Notes: a model not told the origin generated them from the letters alone. A stretch of 64,000 bases of DNA from Bemisia tabaci (GCF_918797505.1 NC_092800.1:44819864-44883863); one strand, 5' to 3'. Positions 45,873 through 57,745 are shown, counted from the first letter of the stretch. Made by a program: numbers and translations.

Positions 45873-47364
45873 ACTAACTTAGGGGAAAAAATGAATGTAC
45901 TGCTTCTTTGCTGGAATTTATATTTGATATGGATTAGGGGTGATAAAATAAGAGTAAACAAAGGAAACTCCACAATATAATAATGTTTCATAAATAATGT
46001 GACTTTGGAGGTATATTCATTGAGCAGTAAAAATCTAATAGTGGACGAAAATAGAAGAAAAGTAAAAAAAGAGGCAAAGTGAGAAAAAAGGAAAGGAAAA
46101 AAGGGCGGAAAACCGCATAAACTGACCACGGATAATATGCATGCATAATCGAGACTATATTGTTAGAAAGTCAAAGAGAAGAAAATATAATATAAAGGGG
46201 CTTCTCTAGGTGACTGCGCTGATACTAACAGGCTATGCCCCCTGGCCGCCACGCGGCCCAGCCCCCAGAGGGCGCTTTGCGCTCTCTTAGGCTCGCATCG
46301 AAAAAAGAACGACCAAAACAAAAGAACAAATTTTCATACCGAACTCTCATTTGGTCAATCTCCCTCTGGCCGGGAGCGATTGAACCAATACGAAGAATCG
46401 AATGAAAGAAATCGACATTTATTTTAAACTTCAAGCGTATCGTCGCTTTTGGATAGTCTATAGCAAAGACGCATACCCTCGATTCACGTACCCTACTAAC
46501 AGACCTAGATTCAACATTTCCCGCTTAGTTCAATGTTTGAAAGTCCCGCTGGAATTTCAAATTTTGACCCCATTCCTAGGCTCCCTGGTCTACCCTTTTA
46601 TGAAAAAAACCTGGGTCCTATTTTCAAATTCTGATCACAGCGGGTTCATTTAGGAACTATCGCCTAGCCTGCTCAATAGCCGCAAAATCATGGAAATCGG
46701 CCCAGTAAAACGCTCAAACGAACTATGACAAAAAATAAAAAGTGACATTGTTTAAATGGGAGAATCCGCAGCTTTACCATGTAATATATAAGAAATTTGG
46801 ATCATATTTTCAAAATCTAAATAAAGCGAGCCAGTTTTCGAAACTCACAGGCGCCAACGCGCCAAATGCGCCTAAAAAATCGGCCATGGTGCCTAAAAAA
46901 TAAAGGCTCTGCGCCAACGTGGCCCCTAAAAATATCTGGATTTTCACAGAAAGTCACATAAAGAAAGAAAAACAAATCTATTTGAATTAAAAAATCTCAG
47001 AATTTTCAGCACTACAAGTAAAAGCTTTTTCTATTCTTCACGATTGTCATTCTCAGTGCCCCTAACTTTACCGGCGTCTAACTTGTCCCTAAATGCGCTG
47101 TAATATTTAGGCAAAAAGTCAATTTGACCCCTAAAAAATCTTTAATGGCGCCTAAAAATCGGGCTTGATGCGTCACATGGCTCCTAAAACTCAAGGGTGA
47201 GTTTCGAACACTGGAGCGGGCTCATTTAGAGATATTTGCTTGTCGATAGCCGCATTTCATGGAAATCAGCCCGGTAGAACGCTTGAAATAAGCGTTACCG
47301 GATATACAAATTTAGGAGGTCTCGGAACTTTTAGTATAGAGGAAGAGAAAGTCGTTGTCTTTAC
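45580..47364. other. Intergenic or intronic stretch, no gene seen
   Basis: Holds an A29 tract, a GC-richer patch at 46220-46310 with a 69-codon minus frame of unknown nature, and GCGCC(A/T)A and CCTAAAAA words repeated at 46860-47190 (for example GGCGCCTAAAAATCGG). Confidence 0.4.
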
Positions 47365-47520
47365 CATAGTTCCATTAGATCTGCTAACGAACGAGGCTCT
47401 CTTTCTTTGATAGTCTGCTTTATTATGCTGTGGGGAAGCTCGGAAGTTTGATCCTTCATCAGCAACATGGCCACTCGCGGAGGCTGCCGTCTGGGTTTGT
47501 TCCGCCTGCTGCATGTGCAT
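47365..47520 (-). CDS. Upstream exon of the unrecognised minus-strand gene
   Basis: The acceptor is ttttttgctcag and the donor is GTAAAG at 47364. In the frame that joins to the next exon it encodes 51 residues, with a basic start (SRRNKPRRQPPR), then VAMLLMKDQTSELPHSIIKQ and EREPRSLADLMEL, completed by a Trp at the junction. It enters in phase 2. A second frame starts with ATG directly after the AG and is also open, but it joins the 36099 exon out of frame and hits a stop after about 23 codons, so I prefer the first. The ATGTTGCTGATG run inside the exon could act as a start if this is the first coding exon. Otherwise the start lies further right. Two good splice sites and a phase match to two downstream exons are the evidence. 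Family not recognised. Confidence 0.45.
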
Positions 47521-48412
47521 CTGAGCAAAAAATATATAGTGTTACTAAAATTATATTGAGCGTTCACCACGTTAGTAGTGTACGCTTTCTCCCGTCGTTT
47601 CGCAGCGGGTATGTTACTAATATACCCATTGGTAAAGCCCGCACTGTTCCATGGGAATCGGTGCAATTTTTCGTGGCGGGAAGCAATACCAAGTTTCTCA
47701 ATTTTTTTTATGTACCATTTCTACCTTCTTTCTCCTATTTTGTCCACTTTTTGTATTGCCTGTAGGCTTGTCTTTGAGAAATTATTATCTTCACGTTTTA
47801 AAACTCTGCAACGTACTTTTATTTAAAGACTCTTTCAAGGATCGTTCAAATTTTTAGTCGTTGGAGATGTAAAAAAATTGTTGGGTACAAAGTACCCCTT
47901 CACTAATGACCCCTATATTTTACTCTACGATGACAAGACATTTCTTGTGTATATGTATGTTTCCTAGGTTCCGCTCCACGTTTAGTTCAACAGCGTCTCG
48001 CAGCGCTCTCTTCCGTCGTCCGCGCAAAACCACTTTTACATATTGACGAGGTGCTACGGTGAACGCTCTCCAACGTCTTAACGTTGGAACCGTCGTCTTG
48101 TTTTTCACTACAAAGAGAAATTTGACAGCATTTAATTTCTCATGGAGGGTCTTCTGACGGGTTGCGACGCAACCCTTCATTGCGCTGTACTTCAGTTGCT
48201 ATGCAATCAATTTTGATCAATTTTTTTACAGGCAGATCTACCTACTCGTGTTAAATCTGCTCTTTAACCGAATGATTTTTGAAAAATTCAATAGCTCAAA
48301 AAATGTTCAAGTTTTCGAAAACTTTGTGGTTTGATGATTTATTACGGGCAAATGGGCACGACTGCTCCGTTATCAAAAGAAGACGTAGGCTTGTTTTAGG
48401 TTTCATTTGATA

Positions 48413-48591
48413 TCAAAATCTTTGCACGATGAAAAACAAACCCACTAGAGTAGTGCAAGTGGAACGCGACGGTGCGCGTCGCACGGCGCGTGATCTGTGT
48501 GGAGTCTTGTTGAGATGCTCCTCACTGCCTTGTTCATAATTTGCTGTGCCAGATCCGTTTAGATCGTTTTGGCGTACGGAGTTAGAAGTAA
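48413..48591 (-). CDS. Candidate minus-strand exon, possibly terminal
   Basis: A strong acceptor (aattttgatttcag) leads into a 58-codon open frame, TSNSVRQNDLNGSGTANYEQ to TCTTLVGLFFIVQRF, ending in TGA at 48415-48413. The other two frames stop at once. AATAAA on the minus strand at 48343-48338 lies about 70 nt after the stop, which would fit a last exon of another minus-strand gene. A link to the exon at 47520 would need a weak phase-2 donor (GTTTTT), so I do not assign it to that gene. The composition is Ser/Asn/Arg-rich with no recognised domain. Confidence 0.3.
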
Positions 48592-49661
48592 CTGAAATCA
48601 AAATTTTGCCTCATGGAACGGATTTTTAAAAATGCTCCAATGTCGTTCGCTTTGACACCAGCTTCATCCCTGCCAGTAGCGTAGACCAGGGGGGAGGGGG
48701 GGATACGTATTAATGTGCGTATAATCCAATTATTGGCACTTTGAGATGCTTCTGCTCGAATAATTGGTAACGCAAGAAAAATATACAAAGAACACCATTG
48801 ATGTATTTCTTTACGTTCCTTTCCAAAAATGTACCCGGTTTTTAGGTCAAATTAAATTAAACACGTGTAAAATAGAAAAAACCGTAAAAATTGGCCAAAA
48901 ATGGCAACAATGAACCTTAAGGCCCCCTACAATCGAGCGGAAACCATTTTAATGGCCAAAAATAAAAAGTACGGACAAGTTCGTTGATGCCACGAATACC
49001 GAAAGATACTTGCACCATGAGGGAACTCGCTGCGTGAAAAACTATTTGAGGAAAAATACACGCTTCGGTTCAACAGCCTTCACATTTTTTTGGGCAGGTC
49101 CCATTCGTTGAAATTCGGCACAGTGCAGCATTGGGCGCACTTGGCAGCTCCCCGAAAGGAGATTCCAATTTTAAAAAACAGACGGCCAGAGTGAAGGTCG
49201 TCCGGTAATTTCTCTACAGGTGTCCCTCGTGCATCATGCTGAAAAGCACGACTTACAAAACGTGGAAGAACTCTTACCCTCATCATTCGCGTGACAAAAA
49301 CCCGAAGAAAAATGGACCAAATTACCATAAGACCGTAAGTAACTACGATTATATCATTCTAATTAAAATGGGCCTGTTGCAAATTCTAGGTAGAGCAGAG
49401 GAAAATCAGTTATTTCTTATAGCTACTAACTCGAAAAACGCGACAGGTGCATCGGGAAAGTTTGAAATACACTCCTAACTTCACAATACGCATGAGAGAT
49501 TATCCGTTTTTTTAAGCTTTCCGCTTCGGAAACGATACTGCGGCATTAGTGAACATTTCGTTCCATTCAACTTGCAACAATGAGATACGTAATATTCAAC
49601 ATGGCCGACGCCAACCCGCCAAAACGCACGCGACGAGACGGGACTTCATCATTCATCAACC

Positions 49662-50846
49662 GGCGCACAGCGGATCGAGCCAATCAGAGAGGTTGGACAT
49701 GAATTTTTGACTAGAAGTGCAAATTTTGATGTCCCTGCTAAAAATTTGCGATAAGAGCTGCGTTTTAAAATACCATAAGAATTCTTATAGCCGGCTAAAG
49801 AAGGCTACAGAAAATCATATAGCTGGCTGTAGAATGCGGAGAAAATCATACGGCCGGGCTATACGAAGCGATAAAAAAGTATGCAGCCGGGCTACAGTTC
49901 CTATCGCCGGGCTTTACACTTTGTCGCCTGGCTGTTGCTTTTTCGCCATCGATTATAAAAGGTTATAAGAAATTGTGCATAAATTCGTGTGCTTTGGAAA
50001 TAATTAAGTTTGATACAGAACCACCTTAATATTTACAGAACACACATTATATTTTCCTTTAATGCATATTTTTTTTCATCAATTAAAATGAGAATAATCT
50101 ATACAGGATGTGCAAACATTTCAAAATCATGAGTTGAATAACGCTGACTCCGCCAGATTAAATATTAGAGCCTAACACAAAGCGGAGCGGCGACGCACTA
50201 GCGCCTACAAACCTAACAGGGATACTTCACGCATTGCGCAACGCGTGAAGTATCCCTGTTAGGTTTGTAGGCGCCAATGCGCGTTTCGCGCTGGCTGCCC
50301 GCCTGCCACGGCGCTTGAAGCAACTATTTCACACCAGAGGTATTGCACAGTATCATACGAAACTGAAAGCGCTCTAATATATTAGGAATGGCAGGCATCC
50401 ATCAAAAGTACGGAGCTTTCCTCGCAAAATAAATCAAGATACTATGGCCCAAAAAGAGAGCGGTAGTCCAAAAACTCGCTAAGTCCTAGCATCCGTAATT
50501 AGTAACTTTTAGCATATACTTTATCGCCTGGCTGTGAGTTGCTTAGTCGCCATCGGCTGTAAAAGGCTACAAGAAATTGTGTAGCCGGCCATAGAAGCTA
50601 TTGGAAATCTTACAGCCGGCTGTAGGTCTATGGTATTTTGGAACACAGATTCTACTGCCAATTTTTACCAGGGGTTTTATTCGTCACATTTTAAATTTTA
50701 AGGGGTGTACCTAGGTAAAAATTTTACGAGGCAACCAATGGAACCGCTTTTAGAACCTGAAAGTTGTGTATAAACGGAATGTTAAGCTTTCAAAGTTTCC
50801 AAATATTGTCCAAGCACCCTTATTGACTCGATCTACTGAGCGGCGT
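49662..50846. mobile_element. CAGTGGATCGAGTC MITE containing a 0.94-kb foldback
   Basis: The outer ends GGCGCACAGCGGATCGAGCC and GACTCGATCTACTGAGCGGC are those of the short 230-bp MITE. A foldback (49733-50673) is inserted in its middle, at GATGT|TTTATTCGTC. The short MITE is complete on both sides. Confidence 0.6.
49733..50673. mobile_element. CCCTGGTAAAAATTGGC foldback (0.94 kb) with subterminal repeats
   Basis: It ends in CCCTG(C/G)TAAAAATT and its complement. Next come arrays of TATAGCCGGCTATAG-like words at 49785-49955 and 50520-50640, then the GGCGCCTACAAACC palindrome at 50201-50274. No coding sequence seen. Confidence 0.6.
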
Positions 50847-50849
50847 AAT

Positions 50850-51955
50850 ATATCCGAGTTTGATCGTAGAGGGGTGCCATTGCATTAACCGAGGAGCCAT
50901 TGCTACTTATACTCAACATTTTCCTTGCATTGATAAAAACCATGGTGCTTTCTCACGATTCGCGCCCGAAAGCATCAACCATGTGGGATTTTGCGTAGTA
51001 TCCTAAATGCGCAAGGGTTGGATAGAACGACTCCTCTTACGAAAAAAACGCATATTTTTTACATAGATTGTGAAATTAAGAGTATATATTCCAAACTTTC
51101 TTGGTGCGTCATTTTTGAGCCATTCTTCATGGGAAATAACTCCTTTTTTTGCTCTACGTGAAGTTTGCAACAAGCCCATCTTAGGTATTTCTGGCTTTGA
51201 TTTTCCCTCAAAACCAGTGTGAATCTAGCACGTAGTAGTTTAACTGTCGTATTATTTACTCACACACCAATACATTTCATAAAAAAGTCATAAACGACGA
51301 GAACTTGATTCCGTCATGTGCAAAATTTAACTTTCCTACTAGAGGTTACAAGAGATTTTGGTTGAGAAGTATTTTTATAGAGACTTACCGGATGGACGGA
51401 TGTTACTTTCCAAATTATCAGCCATTGTATCAGCCACTTTAATTTCATTGTTTTCGAGATATGACTCTATGGTTAGGATATATTCAGTTTTGCTTCGTGC
51501 TTACTTAACAATCTACGGAGACAAAAAAAAATATAAGTTTTGAGAAAATATTTTTTCCCAACAGCGACATTGAACCGATTATTTTTAAAATCGAGTAAGC
51601 GCCAATTTCTATCTTGGAGGTAGAGGGGTTGTTTTTTCTTTGTTTTCTCTGGTATAATCAGTCATGTCTGATTTTAAAATAGCCTTCTAAAAGGACATAC
51701 ATTTTTTAGAAGATTGTCAACAAAGCGAATAAAACGGGTTTTCTTGTTTTTTTTCTCCCATTCGCAAATTTGGCGCGTACGTGATTTGGAAAATAATCGG
51801 TTCAATTATCACGAAGCTTTTTTGCTGGTCAAAAAAAAGACGAAAAATTATCAATGTACCCCAGTGAAAGGCATGGTGATCGTTGTTAGTTTAAATTGCG
51901 TTTCTGTACCTCTTAATCTAAAAGGGTCAGAGACAATAGGTCCTTACGTCTCAGA
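50850..51955. other. No gene or clear repeat seen
   Basis: AT-rich unique sequence. Short frames only (61 codons at 51358-51543, and a 116-codon frame from 51714 that runs into the MITE at 51956). No splice-flanked frame stood out. Confidence 0.4.
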
Positions 51956-52078
51956 TGGACATATTTCTGTCAAACGGAACTATGTGCATTATGACGTGAG
52001 CCCTGTTATGCACAATTCTTATGGGCCTCAGGGCTCATGTCTTAACGCACATAGTTCCATTTGATAGAAATACGTCCA
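51956..52078. mobile_element. GGACGTATTTCTGCC short MITE (copy 2)
   Basis: The ends GGACATATTTCTGTCAAACG and CATTTGATAGAAATACGTCC are inverted. The core is GTGAGCCCTGTTATGC and CAGGGCTCAT. Confidence 0.65.
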
Positions 52079-53241
52079 GATAAATGAATTTCCCGCGAGT
52101 AACGAGGTGGCGAGGTGGGATGTTTTATAAAGATTGCTGATTTGAAGAGGATTTGGTGATGATTTCTTATTTTTAAATTCTTGCTTCTTATAAATAAGTT
52201 TCATGTATTGTTACGTGACATTTTTTCTTATCTTTAGTTATTGCAATGACCAACCGTAATGAGGGAGATGGTGTTCAACACCTCTACTCCCTATTCTCTA
52301 TATGTTAATGGAGCTTGGAGAATGATGTGCAGCTAATACAACTGCGTTTGATTTGCTCAGTGAAATCAATGCAAACTTCGTTTCAACAAACTCACTGTCT
52401 TTTCGGATGAAAAGGAGGTGTTTAAACCCAATCCAATGATAATGAAAGAATCTTCATTTCTCCAGTTGTGTGCTTTGGAAGTAGAAATAAATATTCGAGA
52501 GCAATTCTGTTCTTTTTATTTATTGAGCTGCAAGTAAAAAGTCAGCGGTTTGATGTAATCTCCCAAATAACAAGTAATGACGTTTCGCTGCTAAAAATAA
52601 TAATTTAAAAGGGCAAAATTCATCTTCTGCAGTTGGAACCCGTCATGCAGGATTCCAGCCAGTAGCAAGTAAGAAACACAAATATTCACTACGATCTAAA
52701 TAACATTGATCACTGCATCACAGAAAAGAGTGGTTACTTTAAGCCTAAATGTGTAATTACCTTCATATTCTTCTCCCATGAAACTCCGAGATCCGACAAT
52801 GTGTAACAGTGGGGCACATATTTAAATGGATGCATTTTCATTAGTAGCAAGCAGTATTTCATGCAAATTTAATGACAGCCGTAAAGGTAAACAAATATCG
52901 AAATTGGAAAGACGGCAAGAGATACCTCCAAAATGATAGTCTCGTAACACGCAGCCGAAAGTTGAACTTGGGAGACAACAGAGAACGAAACCGAAGAGTG
53001 ACCCTCCTTGGAGGATGGAAAATCAAAACAGCTTAGGAGACTGCTGGAAGTCTGAGACTGCTCATGTTCTGGAATTGAGCTCAGCAAAAATTCAACGTCA
53101 CTAGTAAAATGTTTCTACGGGTCAGGGTGGAATATTTCAGGGTTTCCTTGGAAATTTTAAAAGCACCTAATGCGACAAAAAAGGGGGAAAAAAGGAAAAA
53201 AGAGGAAGATTTGAGACTCGACGCACATGCACAACTGTTAC

Positions 53242-53405
53242 AAATCAGATCCGACGCACATTTCTCTGCTACCAAAGGCTGCACTTTCCCGCGCGACGTA
53301 CAACAGCATTTTTTCCAAGTCCGATAAAGCTTTTTTTGCAGTCGATCTTTGCCACCATGTCACCGCACCATTAATGTTACCCATCAAGCACAGTTTCAAT
53401 GCCAA
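53242..53405 (-). CDS. Weak candidate minus-strand exon
   Basis: The acceptor ctaccttcattcag is followed by a frame encoding LALKLCLMGNINGAVTWWQ, then KKALSDLEKMLLYVARE, up to a phase-2 donor GTAACA at 53241. The exit phase would match the exon at 47520, giving a Leu codon. The frame stays open further upstream to about 53507, next to a MITE end. The segment looks protein-like and is not part of any repeat I can trace, but nothing identifies it and the distance to the next exon is about 6 kb. Confidence 0.22.
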
Positions 53406-53660
53406 CTGAATGAAGGTAGCATGTGCGTCAATGCTGCGTTGGTGGAGATCTCTGTGATGAAATTCTACAAGTCGACGGTGTAAGTCGGCAATCACATATC
53501 TCAACAAGCAGGCTCATTAAAAATTTCGCAGACAAGGTAACATGGGTTCTGTAAGGGAGTGTTTAAAATAAAATATTTTGTTATGACATTTTCATCGCAA
53601 ATTTTCATACCTGGACCAACGATATTAAAATCTAGAGATTGGTGGTGGCCTAAAAAACGC

Positions 53661-54106
53661 TTAAGGTGATTCAATAGACGCCATATTTTGTGTCAGAACG
53701 GCATGCGATACATCGCATCCGTTGGTTCCATTTTTTCATCTACTCGTAATTTTTCTCCAATTTTGAGATAGCAATTCTGTTGTCAGGAGACTGAAGCACT
53801 CACTTACCAATTTTAACAAAGAAATTCAACGTAATAAAGGCGTGGTTTTTTTAGAGAGAAAATATCGCTTTCGAGTGCAGTTTCGATATCAGTATCGAAT
53901 GCGATATTTTCTCTCAAAAAATCCACGCTTTTATTACGTTGAATTTCTTTGTTAAAATTGGTAAGTGAGTGTTTTAGTCTCCTGACAACAGAATTGCGAT
54001 CTCAAAATTGGAGAAAAATGACGAGTAGCTGAAAAATGGAACCAATTGATGCGATATATCGCATGCCGTTCTGACACAAAATATGGCGTCCATCGAATCG
54101 CCTTAA
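53661..54106. mobile_element. TTAA-flanked palindromic MITE (copy 4)
   Basis: It starts TTAAGGTGATTCAATAGACG and ends CATCGAATCGCCTTAA. It is full length and the best preserved copy together with 7105-7554. Confidence 0.7.
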
Positions 54107-54693
54107 TATAATTGCGACAATATTATGTTTTGATTGTGTAAATAATAATTCAAAGATAAATAAAATGAAAACAAATAAATCAAACTCATAAATCTTAATA
54201 GAGGGTAAAGGGTTCCACTGATAAAAATATAGGCAAAGTCGAATGAAAAGAATTGTTTATTCAAATACATAAACTTTCTGCAAAAAAAAATATATCAAGC
54301 ATCCTCGTTTTCCTCAGAAGTAACAAAATCACCTTTAACAGGGTTATAGGACGTATATGTCTAAAGCTTTCCGACGTCTTCCATGTTAAGATTCCGGAAT
54401 CCTTACTTTCCTAAAATTCTAAAAACGATGAAGCTCAAAGCTTGATAAGCTGATGGGCTCAGTGCTCAGCGTTTTTGCAAAGTTTTGATCCCTGATTTTA
54501 AACCGGAAGGGCTCGTACAGATATTGATTCAATATCAAATGAAAGAGATCCGAATGCGTTTGAGGCATTTACGCTCTAAAATCCGATGAAAATTGATTTA
54601 TTCACTGCTGAGCACTTTTGCTCATAGGGCCCAAATTGCTGACTTCAGTTTACTTTTACAACGCTTATGAAGTTCGTGTTTTCGAGAGTAATT

Positions 54694-55505
54694 CTGCCGT
54701 GATAGCGAAGAGAGTAGTAAGTGCAAAAATAAAGTTTTGAGAAAACGGGCTAGGAGACTTCTGGCCGGAATATTGTATTGGAAGAAGCCTCCATTCTGTT
54801 TCAAATTGCGCCTAATCATCGGAAATACTCAAAGAAATTATTTGGTAGATTAATAAAAGGGGAATATTTCATTTTCATGTTAGACTAGTGATAGGCAAGG
54901 AAGCCGTAAGTACTAACATGTACTTTCGCGGTTGCGTTTAGAACACACAACTAACACATTTTCAGGTTAGAAATCGGCAGAATAGGACAGCACTTTACTT
55001 GAAAGCACTGATCGGCTCTCTGGAGGAATAATGTCATTAGGAACATAGGAAGAATGTGTTTTACTGTCTGAGACTACATCATTTTTTGTGCACTTTGGAT
55101 TTCACATACGTCTCGTTTTCATGAAAATAAGATGCATTTTGCTGTTTAGTTACTTCAGTGATTTCATCATCTAAAAGAGATTAGACGAATTCTGAAGGAA
55201 ACTCGATTTCGAAAATTCGACACTTACTCTGCCGTGCTAAGGAAGAACGCCGTATGAACATTCAGACGTTGCCAACTTTCCTTCGATAAAACCCGAATTT
55301 GCTAGGAAAGTTGTGCATATTATTTTCCAAAATTTTCAGACAATTTTGTACGCAATTTAATCTAAAATATCTGAAAATTTCAAGGAAAAATATGCATGAA
55401 TGTTGTCAAAAATACAGGTTTTATCAAGAGAAATTTGGCAACGCTCGAATGTACATACGGCGTTCTTCCTTAGCACGGCAGTACTGCTCTCCGCTATCAC
55501 GGCTG
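54694..55505. mobile_element. CTGCCGTGATAGCG-type element, 812 bp, TSD AATT
   Basis: The ends are CTGCCGTGATAGCGAAGAGA and TCTCCGCTATCACGGCTG. AATT lies on both sides (54690-54693 and 55506-55509). It contains the CTGCCG MITE 55229-55481 near its right end. The rest of the interior has no recognisable coding sequence. Confidence 0.65.
55229..55481. mobile_element. CTGCCG-type MITE (copy 7), TSD TACT
   Basis: It starts CTGCCGTGCTAAGGAAGAAC and ends CCTTAGCACGGCAG. TACT is on both sides. It is nested inside the longer element 54694-55505. Confidence 0.74.
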
Positions 55506-55509
55506 AATT

Positions 55510-55980
55510 GCGGACCGCAGCCTTTGGTAATCCGTAAGGTCCCTTGCGACAAGGCTCGCGCGAATAAAAATACCCTTTAACTCCGGTCGGAGGCTTATTC
55601 CGATTCCCATGCGTGGATATGACGATAACGAGGCGTCGGTTCTTGTCACGTCAGCTTTCAAGATCAGGCCCCAGAGGTACATTCGTGAGTAGATGCCCCG
55701 ATCAACCCTCGGAATATTCGAGGATAGTTGCGTCGGGGGAAAGGGGTGCCGTCGTAAGCGAGGAAGTTTCGATTTCGACCCCCTACTTAAAAACCAGCTC
55801 ACAAGTTGCGGAGGGAGAGCGGCAGAGCTTGCGTGAGGATTCCCGGGAAAATTTACGAACTTACGTGCTTTACACACAATCGACTCGCTTTTCAGCAGGT
55901 TTCCCGCGTTGTCGAATCAGATTCTCCCCCCCACCATGTTGCAATCAAGGAATGAAACTGACTGCCCGCAAAGGTGAGGC
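55510..55980. other. Unique GC-rich island
   Basis: Follows the CTGCCGTGATAGCG element. Frames of 126 codons (minus, 55877-55497) and 163 codons (plus, 55613-56104) overlap and neither matches a family. No strong splice pair seen. Possible promoter or unknown exon. Confidence 0.25.
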
Positions 55981-56294
55981 ACAAACTGGGGGAAATATTC
56001 ATGTTCGCGTGTTACTTTCCGTTAATACAGTCCTGGATATACGCTCAAATTTCCATCCATTTCCAATCAAAATGATGAAAAAAATGGCGGAGCGTGTTGA
56101 TTGAAATAAGCACGAAATGAGCGCGGTTGTGTGGAAATCAGATGACGGATGAGACCCACGGTTCCATCATCTACCATCAAATTTTTTCAGGCCTCAAAAA
56201 ATTGATGGTGGATGGTGCGCACCGGTGACCCTTTGATCGGAAATTTATGGAAATTTGAGCGTGTATCTGGGCCTTTAAAGAAGTGACATAGAAA

Positions 56295-56520
56295 CTAATG
56301 TAAATTTTGTACTGACGTCGGTGCAATTTGAGTTGATTTTAGCACAAAAAGCCATGAGACAAACTAGAGTACCTTCATGAGGAGAGTACAAACATGTCGG
56401 AGATTTTGATACATTTTGTATTGACGTCAGTACAATTTGAGTTGATTTTAACACAAAAAGCAATGAGTCGAACTAGAGTACCTTCACGAGGAGAGTACGG
56501 ATAGGTCGGAGATTTTGATA
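56295..56520. repeat. Tandem duplication, 109-bp unit x2
   Basis: Both units carry TTGACGTC(A/G)GT(A/G)CAATTTG, AACTAGAGTACCTTCA and GTCGGAGATTTTGATA. The offset is 109 bp throughout. Confidence 0.75.
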
Positions 56521-56586
56521 TTAGGTCTGCTTAGGAAGTTTAGTACCTTTTATGTATGTCTAAAGCTCTGCGTTTCATCCCTCCTG

Positions 56587-56865
56587 CAGGCTGATTGTTG
56601 AAATTTGTAGACGAAGCCATAGACAAAGAAGAAAAAAGGGATATGGAGGGATCCTATATGGAGGGTGGAAACGTGCAGTTGCAATGGACAAAGGACTTAG
56701 GTGATAGACTAACCAACGGCAACCCACGAGAGACCCGATGATTAGTCCATCATTTTCTCCCTTAGTCTATAAGAGCCCCCCGTTTCCACCAATAAGATCG
56801 CTCCTTACTCTCTATGTCTTTTTTATCTATCGCTTTGTCTATCAATTGCAATAATCAGCCCGCTG
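56587..56865. mobile_element. CAGGCTGATTGTTGAAAT element (copy 1)
   Basis: The ends CAGGCTGATTGTTGAAATTT and ATTGCAATAATCAGCCCGCTG are inverted and include AGACAAAGAAG/CTTTGTCTAT words. A possibly related element with different inner sequence is at 31745-32037 (CTCTGCGGGCCGATCATTAAA). Confidence 0.6.
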
Positions 56866-57026
56866 GGCGGCGACCATAAGCTTTTTCATAAGCAATCAAA
56901 AAGGTCTTCGGTTGTAAAGACGGTTTTAACTTTGCTTGAGCGCGAAACATTCCAGTGTACGTGTCTTCCATATTATCGAGGAGCAGTGCAAAGGCATATG
57001 GCAATGCTGCTAAGTATTGCACAGCA

Positions 57027-57401
57027 CTGCCGTGATAGCGAAGAAAGCAGTAAGTGCATTTCTGTATGAGCCACGGTCAGCACATGCTTTTATGAGTCTC
57101 GAGGTTCATACCATGCATGCACTTACTGCTTTCCTCGCTATCACGGCAGTGCGGCTCGATTGTTGAATCGATATCGAATGACCTTGATCGATATCGAATG
57201 ACCATGATCGATAAAAACTTTTGCTAGGATACGGATCTATCGATCAGGATCATTCGATAACGATTCAATAATCGAGCCGCTGCCGTGATAGCGAAGAGAG
57301 AAGTAAGTGTATTTCTATATGAGCCATGGTTAGCACATGCTTTTATGTGTCTCGAGGTTCATCCCAGCATGCACTTACTGCTCTCTCCGCTATCACGTCA
57401 G
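57027..57401. mobile_element. Composite MITE: two CTGCCGTGATAGCG units around a palindrome
   Basis: Unit A is 57027-57149 and unit A' is 57280-57401, both about 122 bp hairpins ending in CTATCACGGCAG or a variant. The spacer 57150-57279 is itself an inverted repeat (CGGCTCGATTGTTGAATCG and its complement). AGCA flanks only the whole composite, at 57023-57026 and 57402-57405. Confidence 0.7.
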
Positions 57402-57745
57402 AGCAGGAATTGTATAAAATTGTGTTTGGATAATCGCTCACTAGATAACGCAGGTTTAGTTGCCGCCAGCGTTCCGCTTGCCCATAAGCCTCGGGCTGGT
57501 TTTCACGACCTCTCGAGCTTGGTAGCAGCAAAGCCAGGAGGCTGCACTGCATTGAAGAAATGGTGCAAAAAGGGTCAAACGCGTCTGCTGTTGCCTTCTT
57601 GAATGGACGCAATTAGTATTGTAGCAGGTAGCATATCTCTTCGAGGGCAAACTGCGTGTTCTTATGATCTTTTTCCCTCTGTATTGAAAGTTTCAACTTT
57701 AGGCTGAATTTTTTACGCACGTTGGTAAAAAACTCCAACATGCAA

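Noticed and set aside
47920..48180. 86-codon minus-strand basic frame
   Set aside because: It looked like a transposon DNA-binding segment, but I could not place it in any family and it has no flanking repeats or splice sites.
57285..57602. 105-codon plus-strand frame
   Set aside because: Its first 38 codons are MITE sequence (57280-57401). The remainder (LVAAKPGGCTALKKWCKKG) has no splice sites and lies beside a MULE relic on the other strand.
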